The notes beneath the pieces are model-generated. The model did not search any database. It saw only the letters and a list, made by a program, of their open reading frames with translations, and had not been told where the DNA came from. Source: Cerioporus squamosus (taxonomy: Eukaryota > Basidiomycota > Agaricomycetes > Polyporales > Polyporaceae). From it: 12,050 nucleotides of DNA. A program made the position numbers and the translations under genes. Shown here piece after piece: positions 1 to 8,792 of the stretch. The stretch lies in contig JABYQS010000860.1 in the NCBI GenBank assembly GCA_022592435.1, positions 1 to 12,050 on the forward strand, in the 5' to 3' direction. Positions within the stretch are counted from its first letter, which is position 1. Each line of letters begins with the position of its first letter.

Positions 1-110
1 TGTCTCGATTTTTGGGCGTTTAGACCGCCAAAGTGGCAATTTGTGGGCGCCTCCGCTCCGCTCCGGCGACTCAGGGTGGTCACAGGTCACACCCCGCGCC
101 GCATAGGACT
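1..110. other. GC-rich non-coding segment with CCGCT-like microrepeat
   Basis: No coding frame of interest is seen here. Around positions 50-68 there is a short tandem run built on CTCCGCTCCG, followed by GC-rich sequence up to about 110. Composition then changes sharply to AT-rich DNA. The segment could be the edge of a repeat or LTR-like element that continues to the left of the window, but no terminal signature can be identified. Confidence 0.3.
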
Positions 111-775
111 GATTAGTACAGTATCTTCCTCATATCACTGCCAGAGTCTGTGATTTGAGTCTGAATGAGTAAAGAGAAATGATTAAGCTCTTTGTGTCCA
201 TCACTTTTCTGAGCCGCTCTGTGATTTTATGGTGAACAGAATTTAAACCATGTCTAGCAGAACTCTCCAGTATGATCCAGAAAATCATGTGCATAATATC
301 TCTGGTATGATTGCACATTGATGCAAGACATAAGCCTGAACTGGTGGTGACATTAGACTTAATAAGAACATGAGAGCATCTATGAGATGAGCTTGTAGCT
401 GATCTGTGATTTGAGCCTGAAGAAATTCAGAAACTTATCATGTTCTAGGCTTTGATTTGATGCAAAATTATGTCAGATCCATATCATGTACACAAGCCAA
501 GACATTTTCATACACATTTATTATTCAGCTCAGGATTGTATCCTTGAGAATATATGGTATTACTTCACTGTAACTTCTTGGAGATGAAAAGAGACTGGAT
601 TTTGAATGAAGCTCTCATAAATTCACTGAATTGTACAAAGAGCGGATTGGGCACTTATTGAGATCCCTTTGAGATATTAGGTTAATTCATTTCATTTCAA
701 CATTTCTGGTATACAGGCCTGATATGCTTTTGTCACACTTCACCATGCGATCAGGCTCAGATCAGTGATTTTATG
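110..775. other. AT-rich, CpG-depleted island (decayed repeat?)
   Basis: This stretch of about 665 nt is AT-rich and has almost no CpG: only about three or four are seen (near 214, 642 and 746). TpG and CpA are frequent. The rest of the window is CpG-rich. Degenerate copies of a short motif recur, with the core CTGTGATTTGAG followed by CTGA, near 147-164 and 404-421; looser forms such as TCTGTGATTTTATG occur near 219, 449 and 763. No open frame longer than about 60 codons is present. CpG loss with TpG/CpA gain is what methylation-driven C-to-T decay of repeats in basidiomycetes would leave, so a dead transposon is the likeliest reading (inference). No flanking target-site duplication was found. 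Confidence 0.55.
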
Positions 776-776
776 C

Positions 777-1300
777 TTATTTGCCCACAGTGAGGTCCTC
801 GTCGACGACCCCACCCAGTTCGCGCGGCAACATCGCGCACGACGACGACGGGTGGAACTCCGTGCTCGCGTGCTGCTGGATCCACGTGGCCCAGTCATCA
901 TCGCTTTGCACCGTCGTGCCCGGCTGCACCTCGCTCATGACCGCCGCGCTGAGCGGGGCCGTCGCGGCGAGCTTCCGCGCGAGCTTGAGACCTTCGCGCA
1001 GGATGACAGTATCAGCGGCGTGCGACAGGTACTGCGGGTCGATTGTGGGCGCGGTAAACGGGTCGTTGGAGGTGATGTAGAGGCGGCCTTGCGAGTACGG
1101 GTGCTGCAACCCGGCTTGGATCGCGATAACGTTCATGCCGTTGGTCCCGCTGTCGGTGAGCTGGAGCAGGATCTCGACTTGACCGATGTTGCTGGGGAAG
1201 ATGGTGTTGAGCGTGGTATTGTAGATGGCCTCGTAACCAGCCTTGACGGTGTCGTCGGAGCTCGGGACCAGGTCCTTGGACATTTCGACGTACCCTGCCG
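777..1300 (-). pseudogene. GMC oxidoreductase, C-terminal remnant
   Basis: About 170 residues match the C-terminal (substrate-side) domain of fungal glucose-methanol-choline oxidoreductases of the aryl-alcohol oxidase / choline dehydrogenase group. These are FAD enzymes that oxidise alcohols or sugars, often secreted for lignocellulose decay. Visible hallmarks, in order: GQVEILLQLTDS; QHPYSQGRLYITSNDPFTAP followed by IDPQYLSH; then TEFHPSSSCAMLPREL with the first catalytic-site histidine (FHP), and GGVVDEDLTV. The frame is open upstream to about 1300, but the N-terminal GxGxxG FAD-binding part is not found farther upstream on this strand. Downstream the frame ends just after DEDLTV, before the last motif with the second active-site His/Asn, at the edge of the AT-rich island. 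The remnant is therefore truncated on both sides and cannot make an active enzyme. A missed 3' exon is possible but no good splice site is seen. Confidence 0.85.
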
Positions 1301-2767
1301 CCAGAATGCTCAGACAACACCGTCCTCACGCTCATACACAGGCTCCTCAAGGTCTGCGCTTCTCACCGTCCATCCTGGGTCGCTCTGAGTCTGTTCGCTG
1401 CCGAGTCGACGGCTACCTTCGCCTGTACGCACACTAGTGGTCCTTCTCGCCCCACCCCCAACAACGGACGACGCATGTCACACGTCCTGCCCCTGTCCCG
1501 AGCCCCGATCTTAACCGACGAGCGGGCCTCCGCGGTCTCGAAGCCTACCGCTGCTTCGTGTGCGTTGTGCTCGTGGACCTCCCGCTCGGCGCGCACGCTC
1601 CTTGATCGCCGGAGCCTCGAGTTTGGGAGCTGTCGCGCTGCACACCAGATGCGACTCGGAGCTGGGCCTAAGCCGCTCTGATTTTCATTGTGGCACTGCG
1701 TACTCGGACCTGCGCGGAGACCCGGTTACGGGAGCGTAGGACCCCCAGCGGCGTTCTTGGTGCTGCCCGAGGCATCCATCGTCGAGGTGTCGCCCTGCGC
1801 GCACGAAGCACAAGAGCGACTGGGGCACCCCGGGAGCCGTGACGAGGACGAAGAGGTCGCTGGCAGTGTCACCGTGGATTCGGAGCGCACCGCGCGTCGC
1901 AGAGAAAGACGGGCATGTAATGTGGTACGGCGGATCGGCGACGACGAGGACGAGGGATGGCAGCAGCCATCCGGATCGAGGATTATCCATCTTAGGTCGC
2001 TTCGCCCGTTCGACGACTTGGCCTCGCTCTGTACTCACAGTCTGAAGAGCTGCGGCAGCCGCAATGTGCAGTATCTTTTCCAGAGCCGAAGATGGAGCGC
2101 AGGCACACTGGATGTTGTTGGCAATGTCAATGTTGCGCGTGGGCCGTTAGTACCGTGGAGACAGAGATCGAATGCACATACCTCTATCGAGAACATGTCG
2201 TGCAGCTACCTCTAGGCTATGTCGTCCTCAAGGACGCACCAGAAGTGCAACTCGCCTGCTCGGCTCGAACCTGGTTCAACATCCGAGTCTGGGAGCATGA
2301 GGCACGTCGCGTCATGCCAGTGAGCGCGCTGCTGGGAACGGGAACGTGAATGTTTGACGACGTCAGCACCCGGAAACTATTCAGGTTGGAGTATGTCGTT
2401 GAATGTTTCGGCCACATGAAGTGCAAACTTGAAGCAACGCGCAGCTAGTGTCAGCACTACATAACAGAAAGCGGACGTACCGATCTGCCCTGCCCAGTGC
2501 TCACATTAAGCACGCGTGTTGTGGTGGTCAACGGGGTCGTCGCAGCCTTCAGAACTTCTCGGGATCCCTGCGGGTACTGCGTCAGAAGTAGAGGCTGTCA
2601 GACGTGTTCGTGGCTAAGCGATAAGCGAAAGCGCCCACTGCATATACTTATGTTGATGCGAGCCACGTGGAGGCGTAGTGGCTGCAGGCGCGGCTTTGGC
2701 ATTCACTGTTTGCGCTGGAACTTTGACTTGACTTTAGTTTGCTCATCCTGCTCTCCGACAGCCCAGC
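1301..2767. other. No recognisable gene (about 1.45 kb)
   Basis: Several overlapping open frames of 65-220 codons occur on both strands. None shows a recognisable domain, and the GC content alone would produce such frames. Frames at 1685-2038 (-) and 2092-2349 (+) are the most protein-like by eye, but neither has a convincing start, splice structure or family resemblance. A CACGTG palindrome lies at 2664-2669, about 100 nt upstream of the next gene, and might be a basic helix-loop-helix binding site for it. Confidence 0.4.
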
Positions 2768-3322
2768 ATGTCAGTTACTCACACAATCCCTCCCGTGGAA
2801 GAGGCCGCGACGGTCGCTGCTACCTCCCGCCCCGTCTACCACCTCAACGCCGGAACGCAGGTGAGTCGGGCAATACGTATGTACCTCGCATGCAACAAAT
2901 CGAGAACTGTGCGTCTTCATTCCCTACCGATCGCGCCGAGAGAGGGAACGCTGACATGAGCTGCGTAGAGCTGATAATGCAGGACACGACGCTCATCTGG
3001 AGCTGCCGCCGGTCTCGGCGCGGAAACGCTTCAGTAAGACGGTACTCAAGCGCGGTCGCGGCACTGCTGCGCATCCGACTTGCGGCTGCCCAAGCTGCAC
3101 ACAAGATGAACACGACCGAAGACGCACACGGAGAGAAGGTAATGAAGGAGGCGTGAGCGCGAGGCTCCGCACGCCCGCCAGTCTGCCAAAGCCGCTGCTA
3201 GTGCAAGTGTGCTACATTCGACCTCATACCGAACCCTCAACGGCGCACCGGCATGGAGGACATGGGACGGAGCAGAGAGCGAGGTGCTGTACAGCTCGAT
3301 GAAGACGGGCCGCGTAGATTGA
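2768..3322 (+). CDS. Small CxC-motif protein, two exons, one frame break
   Basis: Exon 1 is 2768-2860 (31 codons, starting MSVTHTIPPVEEAA and ending YHLNAGTQ). It is followed by a GTGAGT donor. The best acceptor is at 2959-2960, with a CTGAC branch-type sequence just before it (intron 100 nt). Exon 2 then reads DAHLELPPVSARKRFSKTVL, a basic run KRGRG, and a cysteine knuckle HPTCGCPSC. Somewhere in 3120-3165 the frame must shift by one base lost (or two gained) to give an Ala/Ser-rich helix (RQSAKAAASASV) and the C-terminus WDGAESEVLYSSMKTGR, stop at 3320-3322. Expected length is about 150 residues. Exon 1, the CxC part and the C-terminus look like one protein, but that is judged by eye. An alternative acceptor at 2982 gives an unbroken but less protein-like product ending at 3156. 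It resembles small agaricomycete proteins seen near transposons; function unknown. Confidence 0.45.
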
Positions 3323-3428
3323 AATGGCAGTCGTAGAGGGAAGGCGACGAGGTACAGGGCTGGAGGATACAGAGAATCTGAATATGCGGTAAGTGCGCAT
3401 CATCATACCTCAGGCCATACTGTAGTTT

Positions 3429-3532
3429 GGATATATCCCCACTCTCTAATTAGTGACCAGGTGCGATGTATGGCCCTCTCTAATTAGCAGGGCCTCTGTG
3501 GATATATCCACCGACCTTGGTGGATACATCCA
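3429..3532. repeat. Nested palindromes / inverted repeats
   Basis: Several palindromic units lie within 104 nt. GGATATATCC (3429-3438) is a perfect 10-bp palindrome. CTAATTAG occurs twice (3446-3453 and 3480-3487), each preceded by CTCT. GGCCCT (3472-3477) pairs with AGGGCC (3489-3494) around the second CTAATTAG. TGGATATATCCACC (3499-3512) pairs with GGTGGATACATCCA (3519-3532) with one mismatch and a 6-nt loop. The order of units suggests a transposon subterminal region or a protein-binding array rather than chance. No partner copy was found elsewhere in the window. Confidence 0.6.
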
Positions 3533-3539
3533 GCTATGG

Positions 3540-4130
3540 GGACCCGCGCCTACCCCTTTTGAGCGTGCTCCCCTCCCCTTTTGGGATACTTTAGACGCCT
3601 CTCCGCCCCACCGCCCTCCCTTCCATATCGGGTGCGCTGCATGCAGCCCCCTTTTGGTTGCCCGACCACGCACCCGCCCGCCCTTCCCAATGCGTTCCTG
3701 CGAAAGGCGTCCACATCGGGGCGTTGGCACAGCGGGGTTTGAAAGATGATATCTGCGTCTTTTGCCACCCCTGGCCTCACTGTTTGGTTGTGTTTGCCAC
3801 GGTGGCTGGAACTCACCGTGCGCGGAAGCGCCGTGGCTTGCCACCCGCCCACCCCCTGCCGCCTCCAGCTCGCCGCCTGCTGCCCCCTGGTCGCCGCCTG
3901 CCGCCTGCTGCTTGCTGCCCTGTCCTTGCAATACCCTTGCGCTTGTCGCTCACCACCTATGATTCTCTCCCACCCGTTCCTGCCCCACATTAACCTCCTC
4001 ACTGCTGGCCATTCCCTCCTGACCCGCTCCTGCCCTCCCGCTCCTGCCCTCTGCAGCGCTCTTCCTGCTCTCTGTTCAGCATGTCCAAAATGGTCGTTCC
4101 ACACCAACGCCTACCCGACTAGGACCTATT
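3540..4130. other. Pyrimidine-rich low-complexity non-coding region
   Basis: The + strand is dominated by C and T for about 550 nt, densest at 3840-4075, where short units such as GCCGCCTGC and CTCCTGCCC recur. Long open frames on both strands (for example 3550-4107 on the minus strand) are low-complexity translations without domains and are treated as non-coding. The strand bias, together with the palindromes just to the left, suggests a repeat or transposon end. No gene is supported here. Confidence 0.45.
4023..4050. repeat. 14-nt tandem repeat, two exact copies
   Basis: The unit CCCGCTCCTGCCCT occurs twice in direct succession inside the pyrimidine-rich stretch. It is short enough to be replication slippage. 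Confidence 0.7.
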
Positions 4131-4680
4131 GAAGCCGCACAGCTCTACCGCAGGTATGTTTGTATATTTCGAGCCTCTACATGCATTTTTCACCACGGGC
4201 TTGACTTCTGCGCACAACGAGAAGCCATAGGAGAGGGCACGGCGAGCAGCACTGGGGTGCGTTGAGGACGCGAGGACGCAGTGACGCGTACTCGTCGGCG
4301 TGCACACATCATAAGTACCGTAACCGTAAGTATAGTATGGATACAAGTACAGTTCAGATATATATATAGACCAACGCTTACATGGACTTGAAGTGTACGT
4401 TAGTACGCTGTGATCAATGACCTGTCGAAGCTCGAGTGATACCATTATTATACTGTAGTATATTTTTTGGAACAAGACATAAAAAGCGCGGGGAGCGAGA
4501 CAACGTAACTGGCGACAACATAGCAGGAGCAATCAGTAGCAATCAGTACGAAGTAGTAGTAGCGAGGGCATAAGGTAGTGACGACGAGGCGCTGACAAGA
4601 AGTACGTGGCGCCCAAGAATTATATACATGAGTAGCAAGGAGGCGGCGACATGTTCAGGAGTTCGCGCGTAGTGTCAAAA
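4131..4680. other. Intergenic segment, 3' flank of the minus-strand gene
   Basis: No gene is supported. Composition is mixed, with an alternating AT tract near 4357-4368 and short direct repeats (GCAATCAGTA twice near 4531-4548, and GTAGTAGTAG). The right part should contain the 3' UTR and polyadenylation signals of the minus-strand gene ending at 4681, but no clear AATAAA-type signal could be placed. Confidence 0.4.
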
Positions 4681-7056
4681 CTACTTACTCGCTTTGCGCC
4701 GCTTCTTGGCGCCACCACCTTCAGCGGGCATGTCACTCACTTTGCGCTTCTTGTTGGCATGGTTCTCCTTGCCCGCCGCTGTGCGAGGACGCGCTTGCCA
4801 ATCCTCGTCGGCCTTATTGGGTTTGCGACGCGCGCGAGTGGCCCTACGGATCCCGTCTTGCGCATCTGTGGCATTCTCTCCGCCGGGCACAGCTGCATCA
4901 CCATCATCACCAGCGGGAGGCGGCGCGATAGCGGTCTGCGCCACAGCGGTCTGCACCACAGCGGTCTGCGCGACAGCGGTCTGCGCGACAGCGGTCTGCG
5001 GGAGAGTGGTCTGCGCGAGAGGCTGAGCGGCGGCGGTCTGCGCGAGAGGCTGAGCGGCAGCCGTCTCCGCGGGAGGCTGAGCGGCAGCGTGCGTGGGAGA
5101 GTCCTCCGGCGGCTGCACAGAGGGGTCTGGAGGTGCGAACGATTGCAGAAGCGAGGAAGGGCCGCTCGGGAAAGTGTAGTTGGAGGGCGCGGCCGGGACG
5201 CCCAACCCGGGGGACATATTGGGGTACGTGGTGCTGTTAGACATGCCGGGGAAGGCGTGCATGGCGGCAGCAGCATTCGGGACGGTGAGGCCGGCAGACA
5301 GATCGGGGTAGGACATCGCGGCCGTGCCGGCGAAGCCGAAAGTGTTAGACAGGCCGGCTGTCGAATCGGGGAAGATGTATCTGTTCACCTCACCGAGGTT
5401 GTTGAAGCCCGAGTGGTCGAGCAGGAACGACATGTCGTTCAGCGAGTCGGTGAATGAGCCGGCAATAGGCATCCCAAAGTCATCGTACGAGATCGGCTGG
5501 TCAGCGTTCGGAAGTGCCGAGCTCCCCATCCCAAACGACGTGTTCTCCATCCCCAATGACATGCTCCCCATCCCGAGCACCGAGGCTCCCATCCCGAGCG
5601 ACTCCTCCTGCGCCGGGTTGAAGGAGTAGAGGTCGATGTCAGGTGCAACCGGGTTTGGACCATGAAGAGGATCGGAAACGCTGGCGGCGGGCGGCAGGGA
5701 CGATGGGCCAGGCGTGGGAGGGCGGCATGGCCGCGTGACCTTGTCGCGCTCATCGAGGATCACCATTGGCGTGGCCACCACGCGAGGTATAATCGGAGAC
5801 GGTGCCGGGGGAGGCGTGGGGGTCACAGAAGGTTGCGTGGCATCGACTTCGGGAACTGGGATCCCCGTTACAGAAGCCGGCAGCGCGCGTCTCTTGCGCA
5901 CGTCCTCCGCTGGAAGGGCGCATGTCATTGTCAGATCCGTGCGCAGGGAACATGAACTGGCAGACACGTACGATAGACTCCCTTGGCGAACTGTACGTGT
6001 GGGCGCGCGAATGCATCGCGGAAGTTGGGGGTAATCTGTGCGAAGTTGTGACCCAGGACATTGGTCCCTTCGTGAACGCTGCATGACGGGCGCGTGAGTG
6101 CTAGGAGCCAGCCTGCGAGGTAAGACAACGTACGCGAAGGAGCCGATCGCACCACCCTGGTCAGGCATTGGCCCAGAGACAATGACCGTGATACAACACC
6201 CCATGCTCCACGCGTATGGCGCGATCGCCCGCCGGAGGTTCACGGGGCCATGATCAATGGCGCTGAGCATGGGTGAGTCGCGTTCACATTTGTAGACATT
6301 CTTCGGGACTCACTGCTGATACTCTTCTGGGGTGCGCTCCTCCTTTGGGTCGGTGACGGGTTTCTTGGCGGCCTCCGCAAGGGCATGGGAGCAGCTGTTT
6401 GTCCTCGGCGGCTGCCTGGACGATCTCGCGCTTGACCGCGTCCGACTCATTCTCGTATGCATCTGCGGTGAAGGTCCTGACGATGGGAAGCCGCTCTTCC
6501 CTGGGCAACTTTGAGACACCACGCTCGGCTGCGACCCTCCGGAGCTCAGCTTTCACCACGCTCTTGACCTTCGCGTGGTAGTAGCGCTTGGAGTATATTT
6601 CGATCTCTTGGAGGGCACGCGTGTTCTTGATGCGAGGGATAGCCTCGGGTGCGCTCGCCTTGACTGTCTTGTTCTGGCCAGGATTCCTGTGTCCGTGATT
6701 GTGATACCACGTCTGGATTTGCTACACGTCGTAGAGCCTCGTGTAAGCAAGGCGGCAAACTACCGAGCGCGATACATCGCCGACGCGCAAATGCCGCACA
6801 CCAGCTGACGTGAACTCACCACCTTCCTGCGTTCTATCGCCTTTGCGAGTCGCTCGTGCTGCTCGAGCGTGAATGGCCTTTGCCAGTTGCCCTTCCCAAA
6901 CTCGGCATCCTCCTCGCACCAGCCGGAGAACCACTCGTGACATGTGCCCGCGATCCACGGCGTGGTTGTGTTGCTTTTCTGGGAATCCCGCCAGTCGTAG
7001 GTGCGGCTGAGGAGCCAGTCCCACTGATCGTCGCTAGACCACTTGCGGGGGGCCAT
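4681..7056 (-). CDS. Agaricomycete accessory protein, homeodomain-helix-like N-terminus, disordered repeat-rich C-terminus
   Basis: Five exons are reconstructed: 7056-6820, 6721-6314, 6262-6134, 6078-5972 and 5909-4681. The introns (98, 51, 55 and 62 nt) have GTGAGT or GTACGT donors. Allowing one frame correction at about 6381-6400, the exons total exactly 703 codons (702 residues). Residues 1-79 are Trp-rich (MAPRKWSSDDQWDWLL). At the first splice junction the sequence reads KVQIQTWYHNHG, reminiscent of homeodomain recognition helix 3. Residues about 100-215 are charged and helical, ending RTPEEYQ. Exons 3-4 carry a conserved-looking GAIGSFAVHEGTNVLGHNF segment. Exon 5 is disordered: a four-fold 7-residue LGMG repeat, AQTAV pentapeptide repeats, and a Lys/Arg-rich end (KKRKV, KKRRK) that looks like a nuclear localisation signal. 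A nuclear DNA-binding role is inference. From memory, similar proteins are common near KDZ elements in mushrooms; no name is known to me. Confidence 0.7.
4927..5090. repeat. Coding minisatellite, 15-bp and 30-bp units
   Basis: Inside the last exon of the minus-strand gene, a 15-bp unit near CACAGCGGTCTGCGC repeats about six times (4927-5010). It encodes AQTAV-type pentapeptides. It then passes into a longer unit containing GAGAGGCTGAGCGGC, seen about three times, encoding AAAQPLAQT-type blocks. All copies keep the reading frame, so length changes here would lengthen or shorten the protein without breaking it. Confidence 0.85.
5518..5601. repeat. Four 21-bp coding repeats (LGMG heptads)
   Basis: In the same gene, four consecutive 7-residue blocks read SLGMGAS, VLGMGSM, SLGMENT and SFGMGSS, a 21-bp period. 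The DNA copies are diverged, so this repeat is older than the 15-bp array. Methionine- and glycine-rich heptads of this type have no function known to me. Confidence 0.8.
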
Positions 7057-7456
7057 AGTCAGAGAGAGTTGTGCAGTTGGAATGGCAGAGGGTGAGAGTG
7101 GGCGAGAATTGGAGTCAGGACCATGGCAAGGATTTGGAGAGCCCGGCAGCCAATCACAGTTGCTCTAGGCAGGAAGCTCCGATGGAAACGCAGAGAGAGC
7201 ACACAGCGAGGATCATGGTGAGAAGAGGTTCAGCGAGTCTCGCAAGGACCAAGCGATGTGGATGCAAAGGGAGTAGGAATGGACAGAAACAGCCGCGTAG
7301 ACGCGTGAGAGGCCAACATGGTCCAAAAGGTCAATGGGCGCCTGCAGCTGGCACGTCTTGCCTCTTACCATAAAGTCTCCGCCTCGGTCCTTCGACGGTC
7401 AGTATCAACTCCCCTCCTCTCAGCTCCCAATCCACTTCTCTCGGTGCTCATTTGCC
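7057..7456. promoter_or_regulatory. Divergent promoter region between two accessory genes
   Basis: The minus-strand gene starts at 7056 and the plus-strand gene at 7457, leaving 400 nt that must hold both promoters. A CCAAT box (CCAATCA, 7150-7156) lies about 95 nt upstream of the minus-strand start. On the plus side the last 60 nt before the ATG are CT-rich (CAACTCCCCTCCTCTCAG and following), typical of fungal transcription start regions. No strong TATA box is seen for either gene. Confidence 0.45.
7059..7124 (-). promoter_or_regulatory. Possible 21-codon upstream ORF
   Basis: An ATG in good context (GCCATGG) at 7124 opens a 21-residue frame whose TGA stop ends two bases before the main ATG at 7056. 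It is out of frame with the main gene. If the transcript starts upstream of 7124, this uORF would force reinitiation and reduce translation. The transcript start is unknown. Confidence 0.3.
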
Positions 7457-8512
7457 ATGGCCGCGCAGTCTCGCTCCACCAGTGCACCCCAGCCCAACGC
7501 GCGCGGCTCACAGCTCCTCCGTGCCCTCTTGCGCCTCCTCGAAGAGGAACCCCGTACGTGCTTCCTGATTTGCTAACCTGATGACCGCTCACGTTGCTAC
7601 AGGTGACCATCCTGACCGCAATGCGCGCATGTACCTCTGCGTGCAGTACCTTGCATTCGCGTTGCGCGGTAAGTCGCGACATATGCTCCCTCCGCACCCT
7701 CGCAACTGACCTGGCACTGTCATTTAGGCAAGGAGACCATGGCGTTCGGGTCCGATGCCAGCCCGCCGGAGGAGGAGGAGCTAGTGCAAAGCCTTCGACA
7801 GCTCATGTCCCCCGAGGTCCCCTCGGCTTCGGCCCCTACTCCAACCACGTCTCGGTCTCGCGGTGTCATTGCCCTCTCTGACGAAGATGAGAGTGAGATC
7901 GAGTATGCTGATGCCCGCCGCGATGACAGGGTGCGACGTGGCCTGCCCTACTACAACACGTGGGATGGCGCCGCTGGTGCCTCCTCGCATACTGGTCGTC
8001 GCGCCATAGCGACCAATCCTGTCGCAGCTACGCCTCCTCCCGCCATCAACCCTGTCCCGGTCACTCCTTCTGCCCCGGCTGCTCCTCTCTCTGCTGCGCC
8101 AGCCCCGCCCGCGGCTACTCCAACCCCGGCTGCCACGCCTGTCCCGTCACTGTTCCCGCCACTGGGACGGCCACCACGCCCGTCGCTGGGGCCGCCGCAT
8201 CCAACCTCGGCCCGTTCGACCCTACTCGGGACCCGATGCAGCCGTGGATTGCCCCCGAGAGTGGCTCCAACACCTGGTACGTCGTTACCGTCGGACGCCG
8301 CGTCGGGGTCTTCGACAACAGGTCAGTGAGTGCGTGATACATGCATGCGACCAGCGTAGCTAACACTGCCTTTCAGCCACCAGATGCGGCGCGCAACCGA
8401 TACCGTCAAAGGCAACTCCGCATGCAGCGCGTCTTCCTGCAATGCTGCCATTGAGAGCTTCGTCACGCAGCTCTCGATTCCCGATGTAGTCAAGTGCTAC
8501 CCCAACGCATGA
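7457..8512 (+). CDS. Protein with C-terminal viroplasmin / RNase H1 N-terminal-like domain
   Basis: Four exons: 7457-7553, 7603-7668, 7728-8321 and 8377-8512, with introns of 49, 59 and 55 nt and GTACGT, GTAAGT and GTCAGT donors. The total becomes exactly 298 codons (297 residues) if one base is missing near the CCC at 8143-8145. The N-terminus is a short helical segment (SQLLRALLRLLEEEP, then RMYLCVQYLAFALRG). An acidic patch (ALSDEDESEIEYAD) follows, then a long Pro/Ala/Thr-rich linker. From residue about 238 comes WYVVTVGRRVGVFDN, then a spliced HQMRRATDTVKGNSACSASS and AAIESFV. The pattern YVVxxGRxxGVF with a later KGxS and a terminal AxxxF is that of the caulimovirus viroplasmin / RNase H1 N-terminal domain (PF01693), which binds RNA-containing duplexes. 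No RNase H catalytic domain follows. The conserved Trp normally after VF is replaced by SHQ, so it may be a diverged copy. Confidence 0.75.
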
Positions 8513-8740
8513 GTGGGCCGGAGGTACAACTTACGTTTCGCCGTGGCACTTTAGATATAGATATGCTTGTCATGTTGAACTGCGCTGTATCTGCTGAACG
8601 TTCTGTCCCTGTGTTGCATTGTGCCGTGCTCTGTGTCCACTGTCCCTTGCTTGCTCTCCACGGTCCCTCTCGCTACAGCGTCTCATGTATAACCAGATCT
8701 GATTGCTCGGACTTTGAATGTCAACGTGGCCGTGTGGCCT

Positions 8741-8747
8741 TATTTAA
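8741..8747 (+). promoter_or_regulatory. TATA-like box
   Basis: TATTTAA lies 46 nt upstream of the ATG at 8793, the best TATA-like sequence near any gene start in the window. It would place transcription initiation around 8770-8780, giving a very short 5' UTR. The 280 nt between the upstream gene stop and this gene hold no other feature. Confidence 0.45.
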
Positions 8748-8792
8748 GTACAGCGTAGTCACTGTGTGCGAATACGTCGAACACCCACCGCC

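Noticed and set aside
765..1388. Long plus-strand frame of 207 codons opposite the GMC remnant
   Set aside because: It is the antisense shadow of the GMC reading frame; its translation is Arg/Val-rich and shows no domain.
2497..3156. 219-codon plus-strand frame as an intact gene
   Set aside because: The upstream part is not protein-like, and the better spliced model starting at 2768 uses other frames; only its last segment might belong to an alternative splice form.
3550..4107. Minus-strand frame of 185 codons and the opposing plus-strand frames
   Set aside because: The translations are low-complexity products of a pyrimidine-rich strand with no motif, splice structure or family resemblance.
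4119..4532. Minus-strand frame of 137 codons
   Set aside because: It covers AT-rich intergenic DNA, has no recognisable domain, and lies in the likely 3' flank of the minus-strand gene.
4651..5457. Plus-strand frame with a repeated SGLRDSGLRD pattern
   Set aside because: It is the antisense reading of the AQTAV coding minisatellite in the minus-strand gene, which has coherent exons and a whole codon count.
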